DNA of 64,000 nt. Origin: Rhyzopertha dominica. Lineage: Eukaryota > Arthropoda > Insecta > Coleoptera > Bostrichidae. This document shows positions 54,331 to 64,000 of this stretch, piece after piece; positions within the stretch are counted from its first letter, which is position 1; every line of letters begins with the position of its first letter. Both the position numbers and the translations under genes were made by a program. The stretch covers positions 5,952,001-6,016,000 of the forward strand of contig QCXZ01000075.1 of the NCBI GenBank assembly GCA_025024175.1. The letters run 5' to 3'. The notes under the pieces are model-generated. The model was not told the origin of the DNA. It ran no database searches and was given only the letters and a program-made list of their open reading frames with translations.

Positions 54331-55269
54331 CTCTCTAAATCATTGTGATTAGGGTTTTTCATTGTAGCTTATCTTCATCCATAAGTTTTATTAAGATGAC
54401 AGACTTCCGTAACTACGAAACTTCATCAAACAAACGAATTACAGCTTCACTTCATTCTGAATTCTTTTTAAAACCTTCCGTCCGAATTGCAATTGGTTTT
54501 GGTCAACAGATTTATTGTAAATTGCAAAGAGGATATGACACGTAAAAAGAAAACTGCATAACATTCCTCTAAGCTCTAAAAGAACACGGGGTACCAAAGA
54601 CAAGCGTTCATGTGCGTCATATTTTTTTGCAGGCAACCCTTAAGCACGCCACTGTTTGTGTATAGTCTGGGAACGGCAGTAAAATTTATCTTTTGATTCC
54701 GCACTAACGAGACGGCATAAGGAAATTGAATTAAGAGAAAATTCAACATTGGAGATTATTCATAAGTTTATTGAACTCGTAAAGCGCGTACGAGTGTCTA
54801 CTGAAATAGCCCTAGAGGGACAGGGGGCAACGGTCCAGTAAAACGCTTACACCATGTTCGTTCCCGATTTTACGGCTGCAATCGTAAAGTGTTCATCATT
54901 GAGGAGGTGCGAAAGAGGAGGCTCGGAGAATGGGCTGATTTATGGTTGCATATAGGTGCTTGGAACGTGCATTCTATTACTTAGGATGGCCGCGCTTGTA
55001 CAAAGTAATTTTTGTCTTAGAGAAACTTGTTTTAAAGTGGGAAATGCAAAGAACTTGCCACCTACTCGGAAGACACGGCTATTAGAGAAAGCTGACATTA
55101 CAAAGCTTTTTTGTAAATCTTTAGCAATTTTACATTTGCATGTCTATCTACGACATTATAACAACAGCAAATTGATAGTACTGATGCACCTACAACTATA
55201 CTAATCGTGTATTAAGTGGGTTTATTGATAGTTCAGGATTAACACGATTTGTGCTGCAATGTAAGCGCT
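54331..55269. other. sequence without a recognised gene
   Basis: Short frames at 54345-54545 and 54956-55204 without recognisable domains. Confidence 0.4.
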
Positions 55270-55580
55270 TGTGAATGAAGACATGCATCATCCTACCTTA
55301 CATGTTTTAGTTGGTTATGTGAATTTACGGAATAACGCCATCAAAGAAAACTTCCATCCCAATATTGATAGCCGTTACTATAACTTTCGTAAAGCTGACT
55401 TTGGTGCCTTATACTCTGGCACATTTGACACAGATTGGTCTTTCGTCTGCGGAACTACCTCCTCAGTAGAGGCCGCTTGTAGCATCGTTTACTCCAAAAN
55501 GAAAGCGCTCTTTGGAGAACATGTGCCAAGAACAAAAATCATTCATCCTATCCACCGTAGTTTACGTCANCTATAATCTC
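55270..55580 (+). pseudogene. LINE fragment between endonuclease and RT
   Basis: Reads PTLHVLVGYVNLRNNAIKEN, then YYNFRKADFGALYSGTFDTD, WSFVCGTTSSVEAACSIVYS, and after an N FGEHVPRTKI and IHRSLR. The pattern NFRKADFxxL...DW...AxxxxY...FxxxVP is typical of the segment joining the endonuclease to the RT in Jockey-type LINEs. Neither neighbour domain is attached. The following open frame (55585-55797) is unrecognised. Confidence 0.6.
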
Positions 55581-58317
55581 AGATTTGAAAAGTAAGGAAC
55601 ACTGTGCAAGTTATACAGGAGACAATAAGTATTATTTGCATCAAGTAAATGAACTTCCTAGATCAATTCGAAATAGTATTAGTCTCTACGTACAGAATGA
55701 TATGTTGCATGATCTGTTGAATACATGGGCATACCCAGCTTTTGGTCTAAGACGGAGTAAAAGTAAAATAAACAAATTGGATTATATACCTAAGTAATCA
55801 ATAAAGTATTTATTCCATGAACAATCTTCGTGGATTTTCTGCAAGGTGACTTAAAACATCTTCTATGAAGACCCAAATTTTGTATGTTTTTATATACACT
55901 GATCATACAAAGCTTGCTTATTCCTAATTCAATTATTGATGATCTCAGTTAGGTGATATCTAGCACATTTAACAAAAGATGAGTTGATACATATTATTTG
56001 GAAAGATCCGCGATCCACATAATGTATAGTAATGTCTAACGAAGTAATAATAAAGATAAAATTCCCTTTAAACATGTACTAATAGGGCCACGTTTTAGGA
56101 TTTGGAATTCGGACATATCAAAGACTGATGAATTAGCCGATGCACTATCAGTTTAGTTTCAACTTTTCACATCAGAAACTTTAGAAATTTAAGTTGGGAG
56201 TGAATAGGTAACTAGTAAAGTTTAAAAAATTGTCTAAATTTAGAATGAGTAAAACAACCTGGTCGTGAAACAATACCTAAGACTGTAATGATTTAAGCTG
56301 TTTGTTTAGTCAATCTTAGTTAAACTTAAAAATACAAGTTATAAGCCCCAGCGTTATGCGTCAGCTGGCCAAACAGCCCCAATCAGCATTAAATTAATGG
56401 TCGTTTTATAATATTAATAATAATAATAATGTCTTTATTCGGCAACCTGCCAGCATTCAAATACAAATGTGCCTAAGTAAGTGCTACATTATATGTGAGA
56501 TACGCTGGCAACACCGAAACGGCGAAGTTCAGTCATCGACCAAAAAGCCGATCTCCAATAATTTTTACTCGTACATCTAATTTTACTCAAATTTCTGCAT
56601 AATTTTAAACCCACCATTTGTTATTGTCCTTAAGCTGATAAAATCCTTTTTTATATATTATATTCATCTTGCTGGCTGTCAATGAAATGCAAAATAAGGC
56701 TCAATATTGCCAAAAACGTATGTTATAAAATTTTACGGAATATAGTTGACTACTGAAATCTGCAGGAATTAGCAATTAAACGCACGGTATAAATTATTAC
56801 AAATGTAGGTATTCCTTATGATCAATTAATCTTATTATTGCAATGTAAGTTATACTTCGATTTATACTTCTACGGCAATTTTTATGTGAAATAAAAGTAA
56901 TTTGTGTTTTTAACTTTAATATGCATACAGGTATAAATGCTTAAAACGCCTAATATCGTCATCTGAAACTGAATATGAGCACATAGATAATACTCCATTA
57001 AACTTGGACATTAGCAAATTTTGGATTAAAAAATGTGACCGCATTAACCTGATACTTTAAATAAATCAAATTTCAGAACTTCTTTTTGCTCCCTGGCTAA
57101 AATCATGACCAGGCATAAATCGAAAATAAAGCTTTCGAGTCGATTGTATCAATACTAGATAATAATCAGACACTGCAACACATCGATAAAATGATAGCTT
57201 ATTACATCTCAATGTTTGAGGACGATTTTGTACACATTATGAGTACTGCGTAAAATCAGAATTAGATACTTGCATGAAATTAAGCAAGACATACTTTGTT
57301 ATGAACACCGTAGAGAATATGCCATCTTTTTTAGACTGAGCACTTGTATTTATTTCATTATCTCATTTTTCGTTTAGCTATTATTTTTTTAAGTTAAGCC
57401 AACCTCCGTAGTCCGCCAGTGCACTGCTCCCAAAGATTAACCCACCACTTTATATTTTAAGCCAATTAAGCCTCATTTAAATGAACATAAATATATTTAA
57501 TCGGATTTTCAAAACAATTTTATATACTGACATTTTAACAGCATACCGGGTTTTAATGTGTGCTTATAATGCTATTGGATTGCTAAAACTTATATTAAAT
57601 AGATTTTCATAACTCTTAGTTCTTATAGATTTTTGCTCAAAATAGCTGATATTTTTGAAAGTTTTTTGTTTCTATGTATTAATTGTTAAAATGTAACGCG
57701 AACATGGAAATTGGAACAAAAAAGGTTGGAGTTACTGCCAAACACAAATATATGACCGATATGTGTATTCCATATAACAGAATCATGCATAGTTGAAAAA
57801 TCTCTATAGGAAAAAATATTAGAGGAGCTGAGTAATGTAAAATCGTGTTATGACTTCTGACCAAGATAAGCTTGGAAACCGTTTGACAACGACTTATTGA
57901 ATCTCATTTGCATAGTTCAAATATGAGTTCTGGGTGAAAATTGTGAAATACGCTTGTCTATTTATATATATTAATTTACAATTTCGTAAATATATACCTA
58001 ATTAACCAGCTAGATGTATGGAAGTAGAGTAGGCAGTCCATGTCCAAGGGGGGCCATGGTTAAATATGTGGTTTTTCCACAAGCAATGTTTGAAATTCTA
58101 GAAGCCTTTAGATACAACTAACTCATTGTATGTGCTTACTTACAACGGCCCCGATAAAGTAAGGGAAAACTATCAGAAAACAACCCTTGCATTCTAATTC
58201 AAGGTATCTGTTTGCTCTAAAGTCTAGGCACAAGATAAGCTGAGATAAGAGGTTTGTTTGTTACCTAGGCTACTGCGCATATATTATTCATCCGATTTCA
58301 CCCGCACAGGTATCTGT
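55581..58317. other. AT-rich sequence, with one LINE tail fragment
   Basis: A minus-strand LINE 3' end fragment is listed at 56411-56460. No genes recognised elsewhere. Confidence 0.4.
56411..56460 (-). repeat. LINE 3' tail fragment
   Basis: On the minus strand GCAGGTTGCCGAATAAAGAC is followed by (ATT)n: an AATAAA signal and triplet tail arranged like the 3' end of the LINE at 26209-26380. Probably a 5' truncated relic. Confidence 0.45.
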
Positions 58318-58770
58318 CGTTACCAGTACATGTATACAGAACAATACTACGACCAACTGGATGCGAAACCTGGGTATTGAATGTTGCGGATACATACAAA
58401 TTGGAGGCATGGGAACGGAAAATGCTTAGGACAATATTTGGTGGAAGAAGAGAGGGAGAAAATTGGAAAAGAATACAACCTTGAGCTGTAGATTCGCTAA
58501 GGAAAGGAATCGACACGGTTTATAAAAACTTGGTTTGGACATGCAGAAAAAAGGGCAAAGGGCCGAATGATGAAGAACATGTTGTGTTTGGTAACAGTAG
58601 CAAGCAGAAGACAAGGTCGGCCACAATGGTTAAGTGACGTGTTAAGAGACTTGGAAGAAAAATGTAAGAAATATAAAAGTCAAGATTAGAAATAGAGAAC
58701 AATGGAAAAAAAATTGTCAAGCTATGGGCATGAAAGGCAAAAGCCTCTGATGTGGAAGGGAGTTTCACAA
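58318..58770 (+). pseudogene. RTE-like LINE C-terminal fragment
   Basis: Reads VYRTILRPTGCETWVLNVAD, YKLEAWERKMLRTIFGGRRE and NWKRIQP, a TAG, then SLRKGIDTVYK. After a shift it reads TWFGHAEKRAKGRMMKNMLC, then RRQGRPQWLSDVLRDLEEKC, and after another change VKIRNREQWKKNCQAMGMKG. The succession ETWVL...ERKxLRxIFG...GHxxR...GRP...W...VxDRxxW is the familiar C-terminal region of RTE-type LINEs in arthropods. The RT palm is missing. A C run and CAACACCAACCAAAG follow the frame. Confidence 0.75.
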
Positions 58771-58959
58771 TCTTTAAACGCTGCCCCCCCCCCAATCAAC
58801 ACCAACCAAAGAACACACTATATATAGAGTGCGGATAGTTCACTCAGTTTAGGTGTAACAAATCAGGCTAGTTTTTGATGCAATGGTACGCTTCACTGTA
58901 GTGGATTAATGTGCGTATATAAAAATTCAAACACTGCGCGAAAAAACGGTTGCTGACAG
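58771..58959. other. short spacer
   Basis: Nothing recognised. Confidence 0.4.
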
Positions 58960-59570
58960 TCACAGTGCATTATAAGAAGTTTGTTAGGAGTGCTGTGTGG
59001 ATATTTCAACACTAACTTGATGAAGTAAGCGTTCCACAGCGTTGGACTAGTGTTCAAGATGACCACAAAGATTGTAGACCTCATACTGCTACTGACAACA
59101 TTTTTGTTGCTATTGCGGCTACAATAATGGAAGAAGACCGCATGGACAAACAAACAATAGACAAATGTATTTGTCTTCTTTGTAGAAAATTTTAATGCAT
59201 GATTCTAAAAGTGTAGACAAGATATGAAAGACAGTGGCGTAATGCTCTTGATCGCATAAAGCAGTGTCAGTCAAAGGTGTTTGCGAGAAGAAGTGCTGTG
59301 AAATTGTCCCATATCTCCGTGCAGTCCTGACATGAGTCCTCCAGATTTCGTTCTGTTCCTCCAGTGGAAAGGAGAAAAAAAGAAAGAAATAAAGAAAGAG
59401 AGTAGAGAAGTTCGATTTATTGACTTGGAAGGATAAAAGCCCTGCAACATTTAACAGACATTACATTACTGTCGAAGCGATGGCAACGTGTTTTGGATAT
59501 GCAATGGGATTATACTGAACGATTTTATTGTATTTTTTTAAATATACGTTTCATTTGCGAGCTATGTTTT
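58960..59570 (+). pseudogene. degenerate mariner-superfamily transposase relic
   Basis: N-terminal half: SVPQRWTSVQDDHKDCRPHT and ATDNIFVAIAATIMEEDRMD, resembling the paired helix-turn-helix of mariner-type enzymes. The C-terminal half reads SPCSPDMSPPDFVLFLQWKG, with the third catalytic aspartate context (SPDxSPxDF), then REVRFIDLEG and LLSKRWQRVLDMQWDYTERF. The first and second catalytic motifs are not recognisable. Multiple shifts and stops show old decay. It belongs to a different lineage from the two mariner copies at 1.3 and 20.4 kb. ACACCACCCTCGTA at about 59589 may be the right terminal repeat; no matching left end was found. Confidence 0.6.
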
Positions 59571-59599
59571 TGTGTGCAGGAATTTTGACACCACCCTCG

Positions 59600-61047
59600 T
59601 ATCTCGTCTTGTACCCATGTAAAATGGTACTATTACACTACTGATATTTCTTATTTTTGCAGGTTCGCCATAAATACACTGAGCCACGAGCAGCAGCAAT
59701 CATTCTCTTAGCGAATAGGCATACAATTATTTCAAAGTGGAATGCCATCTTCTAAAGTGGATAATAAAACGTTTGCCTTTTTACAAAAACTCGTTTCGAA
59801 TCGATAATTGGCCGCACTATTAACTAGAGAAAATGAAGGCGGTAACAATACATTTTTTCAGCAGTCGCGCTCTCCAGCTTCTTCAAGTACCCAACGCTTC
59901 AGTTTTATTAATGGCGATTTAATTTTTTAACCCATAATTAAATCAGAGAATGATTGCACCTGTGCAATGAGGAAGCAATTTTTTACGAGACCATTAAAGA
60001 AAATTGTGCCGACCTTGGTGATAATCACTGCTTTCCACTGGATTTCACGCAGTTTCCGACGTCTGTTAAGATCTTCTGGGAAATATTGTAATTGTCCGCA
60101 TCATAAAGTCAATTTAATTATTTTATTTTCGCGATTTACGAGTTGAAGCAATGATAATAACCGTTAAAATCATTTACTGGTTGGCATTTATGGGCTTAAT
60201 TGAACACTATCTGGGTTGGAAACGCTTAAAAAATGAGGTCTACGCGGCCGCTGCGTTGTATTTGTGTTACACTTATCGGTTGTTTATAATGTCAACGAAC
60301 CAGTAAAATGGAAAATATAATTGATGGATTCCCATAAACGTAGATATCTAGGTAACTGGTTGGAATAATGAAAATTTAATAACTAATGCGAAAGACACTT
60401 AATTCCCACGCTCAAAACGGTTCAATAGGGCTGCAATTAGATATATGTAATTGTTGCTCGGCCTATTGTATTACTAATAGACAATTTGACTCATGTAGTA
60501 CAATCATACTCATACATGCTTCCAGTCACAGATTTCTCAAATTAAATATATATCTAGCTACTGCACATTTTGCATTCATCTTTGTGTTGTTTAAAATCTA
60601 ACTTACAGTTTACCAGCAAGGCAAATTGTCACTTACATCACTTTAGATTTTTGGTATTGCTTATCAGTCTGTCAGGAAGCTTTTCTTGCATACACAATCC
60701 CTTATGATTAAAAAATAAAATATAAAAAATGTTCACCATAATATGAAAAAATTTGGTTCTAACTGATTGTTTCGGATTGTTTTATTTTATTTATTGGTTA
60801 TTTGACATATTGAACGTGCAAGCTTTCCAATTACAACCGTTATTATTCAAAATCGTAATAACAGTTTTGTAATATGAATATATTTATATTATGTGTAACT
60901 AGACTAACTTAAGAAATGCCAACCATTTTTTTAATTTATCATAAATTTTCTTTGAATGCAAAAGAAAAGCTTTATCTTTTGCATTTCTGTAAAAGGTATA
61001 GAACTGGATATATGTACAATATTTATGTTTCAAACCATCGATATATA
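59600..61047. other. non-coding sequence, possibly unique
   Basis: No coding similarity. The part 59940-60300 is of balanced composition with several TAATTA-like sites and could be a conserved non-coding element, but nothing proves it. Confidence 0.35.
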
Positions 61048-62075
61048 CAGTGTCCGCCACCTAAAACTCCCCAGGATCGTATTTTCCTTGGTTTTTTAGG
61101 TACAACCCTAAGTTATATGTTAAATTGTAGGTCTTTTTGAACTCCTTAAAAACAGCATAGTGAGGGTCNAAAACTTTTTTGCATATAGTGAANTTTTGCA
61201 AATAAAGCTAATTTTTTAAATATTTTTTTACCCTTAGCCCGTATAATAAATATTGCTTCATAGTTTGATGCCGATTTTTGTCTTCTTCAATTTGTATCAT
61301 TACCATGTGTGCGAAATTTTTACTCCTTCTTAGTGAAAAACAAGAAAAACTAGTCGCTGCCATGTTCTGTTATAGGGCCGTTCACAATTTTTTAAGTGTT
61401 AGTTCAGTAGCTTATTATGATACAAATTATGTCTACATACCCATCGCTGCACACAAAATCCCAAAATTTTGAGTAACTTTTAAATAAATCAAGTACAAAG
61501 TTCGTTCTAAAGAGAGAGAGGCTAGAAAGCGAAACCCTGCGATGAGGCTAGTTTGGTTTTCTACATCGCCTACTAGCCTCGTCACGGGGTTTCATTTCCT
61601 AGCCTCTCTCTTTAGAACAAACATTGTNCTTGATTTATTTATAAGTTACTTAAAATTTTTAGGTTTTGTGTGCAGCGATGGGTATGTAGGCACAATTTGT
61701 ACCGTAATAAGCTACTAAACTAACACTTAAAAATTCTGAACAACCCTATTTAAAGAACATGGCGGCGACTAGTTTTTCTTGTTTTTCACCAAGATGGAGT
61801 AAAAATTACGCATACATAGTAATGACACAAATCGAAGAAGGCAAAAGTCGGCATTCAACTGTGAAGCAATATTTATTATATGAGGTAAGCATAAAAAATA
61901 TTTACAAAAAATAGCTTTAAACACAAAATATGATAATCTGCAAAAAATTTTTTTGGACACCCACCAAGCTATTTTTAAAGAGTTTAAAAATACCTACAAT
62001 TTGACATATAACTTAAGGTTGTACGTAAAAAAATAAAGAAAACACGAGCCTGGGGAGTTTTAGGTGGCGGACCCG
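61048..62075. mobile_element. 1-kb near-perfect palindromic DNA element
   Basis: Ends are inverted copies: left CAGTGTCCGCCACCTAAAAC and, on the right, GTTTTAGGTGGCGGACCCG. The arms stay closely matched all the way to the centre (GAGGCTAGT at 61544-61552 against ACTAGCCTC at 61572-61580), leaving a 19-base loop at 61553-61571. TA flanks the left end (61046-61047); ATAT follows the right end. It has no coding capacity; the mirrored short frames in the arms are by-products. A non-autonomous foldback transposon is the simplest reading. Confidence 0.9.
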
Positions 62076-62210
62076 ATATCACAAAATATAATCAATAAAC
62101 ATAATAAAATACAGTGAGTTGCACACCTTATTAATAAACTTTGTTTTAATCTTATGCGTCTAAACGGTAAATAATAAATGGATATATTATGTAAAAATTA
62201 AAATATGATG

Positions 62211-62796
62211 TTCTTTTTGGACCTTAAAACTTTTGCACCTCCGATTTGTATAATTTCAAGCATATTTAGTAATCTGGACCTCCCGAATTTCGGAATGGTA
62301 TCCGTTTGTCGCTAGGTACAACGGTTCGATCTAAAAGCGGAGTAAATTAGGCCGCCCGGCGTCCTAGCTCATTTCTGATCAAATTTTTGGAATCTGCAGC
62401 TCAAAATACATCTGTGTGTCGATTTTGAGCTAAAATTAGTTTCCACCGAAAAATCACAAAACATCAGAGGCTACCCCCTTTGTTCTTTTTGGACCTTCAA
62501 ATTTTTGCACCTCCGATTTGTATAATTTCAAGCATATTTACTAATATGGACCTCCTGAATTTCGGAATGGTATCCGTTGGTCGCTAGCTACAACGGTTCG
62601 ATCTAAAAGCGGAGTAAATTAAGCCGCCCGACGTCGTAGCTCATTTCTGATCAAATTTTTGAAACCTGCAGCTCAAAATACATCTGTTTGTCGATTTTGA
62701 GCTAAAATTAGTTTCCACCGAAAAATCGCAAAACGTCAAAGGCTAACCCCTTTGTTCTTTTTGGACCTTAAAATTATTGCACCTCCAATTTTCGGA
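62211..62796 (+). repeat. 272-bp tandem repeat, 2.15 copies
   Basis: TTCTTTTTGGACCTT occurs at 62211, 62483 and 62755, an exact period of 272. The two full units share CACCTCCGATTTGTATAATT, CGGTTCGATCTAAAAGCGGA and GTTTCCACCGAAAAATC with scattered substitutions (about 93-95 percent by eye). The third is cut after about 40 bases. It looks like a satellite monomer or a segmental duplication. Confidence 0.93.
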
Positions 62797-64000
62797 GAAG
62801 TCTGAAACTGTATGAATAAATGTAACTGTATTGCGAAAATTATTTGTACACTTCAGCAAAAAGAATCATTTAATATACGAGTAGATTAGGTCAGTAACTG
62901 ATAATGAAATTGAATAGTTAGTATTTTAAAAGAAAATGAGCAGGTCCTTCTGTTCACTAAAAACACTGAAAAAAATAGTGTAGGCACTAATCTCATTGAA
63001 GCAAACTATTGTGTGTTCTCAAAGCTCTGCTGTTTCGAGAGAAGTGGCGAAAAAATACCTGTTATTGCTAAAAAAAGACGTAGTTAGTTTGGAGATGTAA
63101 CTTTTGAATTCTACCAAGTTATTTTTCTGTTCCACAGTGTAATATCAAAAATACTTATCATGTTTTTACTTTTTCCCTTTTCCGGCAAAATACAGACATT
63201 TGAATTTGTACTGTGTTTTCAAGCAAAATTTAGCAACTCATAACCTATTTTCATTCAAGTGCATCTGCCATATAGTTTCACTCGGCTTGTGTTGCACTAA
63301 TAAAATTATTAACAAACCTATATAATTAAATCTCAAAAATTGTATATTTATAATAATTATTAATTTGCATAAAATCCAATAAAAATAGTTAGAAATAGTA
63401 TCCCATTTATTACAACAATATCGCAATTACTATTCAATAATATCATTTATAGCTGTTTCTCGTCCTAAAACAAACCTAATTAAACATAAAGAAAATTAGA
63501 GGGCCTAGTTTTTCTGTTCCGCTGTTTACTTTCTGATTGGCGGCGCAACTGTTGTGACTAGAAGATTGATGCGAGTTATAGTAGGCATTAATATAAACAA
63601 ATTACTGTTTAATTTGCCCTACTAATCTACTGTAAACACGATCGAGGTATGAAGTCATTACTACTTATAGTAAGATCGTGTTTAAAATTTCATGGTACAT
63701 TAGCAAAGTTCAATATGCAGATTTGAATTTTGTGTTAATAGCAACAATCTGCTATAATTTGACGTAATTCTGAGCAGATACGGTGCAGTATTTACACTGA
63801 ACGATATTGTTGCGTAAGAGATTTGTTAGAAATGATCGTATAGATTATTAATGAAATAAAAAATTAATTTAAGAAACAAAATTGAACTTCTTCGTTGTAT
63901 TTAATTTTTCTAAATTGCAAGGTAACCTTTAAAATGGTTTTATGAGCTAATACAGCAAACCTCTTTTGTAGTTTAACTCCAAAAGGGTTTCAATCTCTGA
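62797..64000. other. AT-rich sequence, nothing recognised
   Basis: No coding similarity, terminal repeats or tandem structure seen to the end of the window. Confidence 0.4.

Overview
This is a gene-poor, AT-rich stretch of an arthropod genome, most likely an insect. Supporting signs are spliced metazoan exons, arthropod-type initiator sequences, Penelope-like, Jockey-like and RTE-like retroelements, mariner/Tc1 transposons with TA target duplications, and a tRNA-derived SINE. No bacterial features were seen. Scattered N bases suggest a draft assembly. The order of insect cannot be fixed from the sequence.

The only convincing host gene is on the minus strand. Three phase-compatible exons (48873-49016, 42439-42590, 42154-42282) encode part of an M12B-type propeptide of an ADAMTS-like secreted metalloprotease. 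Most of the rest reads as intron or intergenic DNA packed with transposable elements.

1-7 kb: an internally deleted IS630/Tc1-like transposase (838-1239), a mariner copy (1298-2615), a 13-unit tandem array of 38 bp (3293-3783) and a 1.4 kb foldback element (5403-6830). 7-13 kb: a hammerhead-ribozyme repeat (7629-7860) and Penelope-like copy B1 (11203-12894) with an inverted 5' arm. 16-24 kb: a second IS630-like pseudogene, a second mariner copy (20404-21629) and a promoter-bearing piece of the hammerhead repeat (22996-23153). 24-34.5 kb: four LINE fragments, a FLYWCH/MULE transposase relic and a Tc1-like element with long inverted arms. 34.8-42 kb: the best hammerhead repeat (34786-35005), Penelope-like copies B2 and B3, and a GC-rich Penelope-like element C with an open frame, nested in B3. 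42-49 kb: the host exons, another Penelope-like terminal fragment and a YqaJ-domain relic. 49.7-56.5 kb: a lightly damaged LINE, a SINE, a TIR element carrying an unfamiliar protein (52046-53376), and a Penelope-like C-terminal relic. 58-64 kb: an RTE fragment, a mariner relic, a 1 kb near-perfect palindrome (61048-62075) and a 272-bp satellite-like duplication.

The most interesting system is ribozyme-bearing retroelements. A dispersed repeat of about 220 bp carries a TATA box and a type I hammerhead ribozyme with a palindromic stem III (34786-35005), resembling the small retrozymes described in animals. One Penelope-like copy (B2) has the 3' half of this ribozyme spliced into it at microhomologies, as expected if the Penelope reverse transcriptase had switched onto ribozyme RNA. 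The ends of three Penelope-like families here also carry hammerhead-like folds with a shared one-base insertion before stem II and a minimal ACGT stem III.
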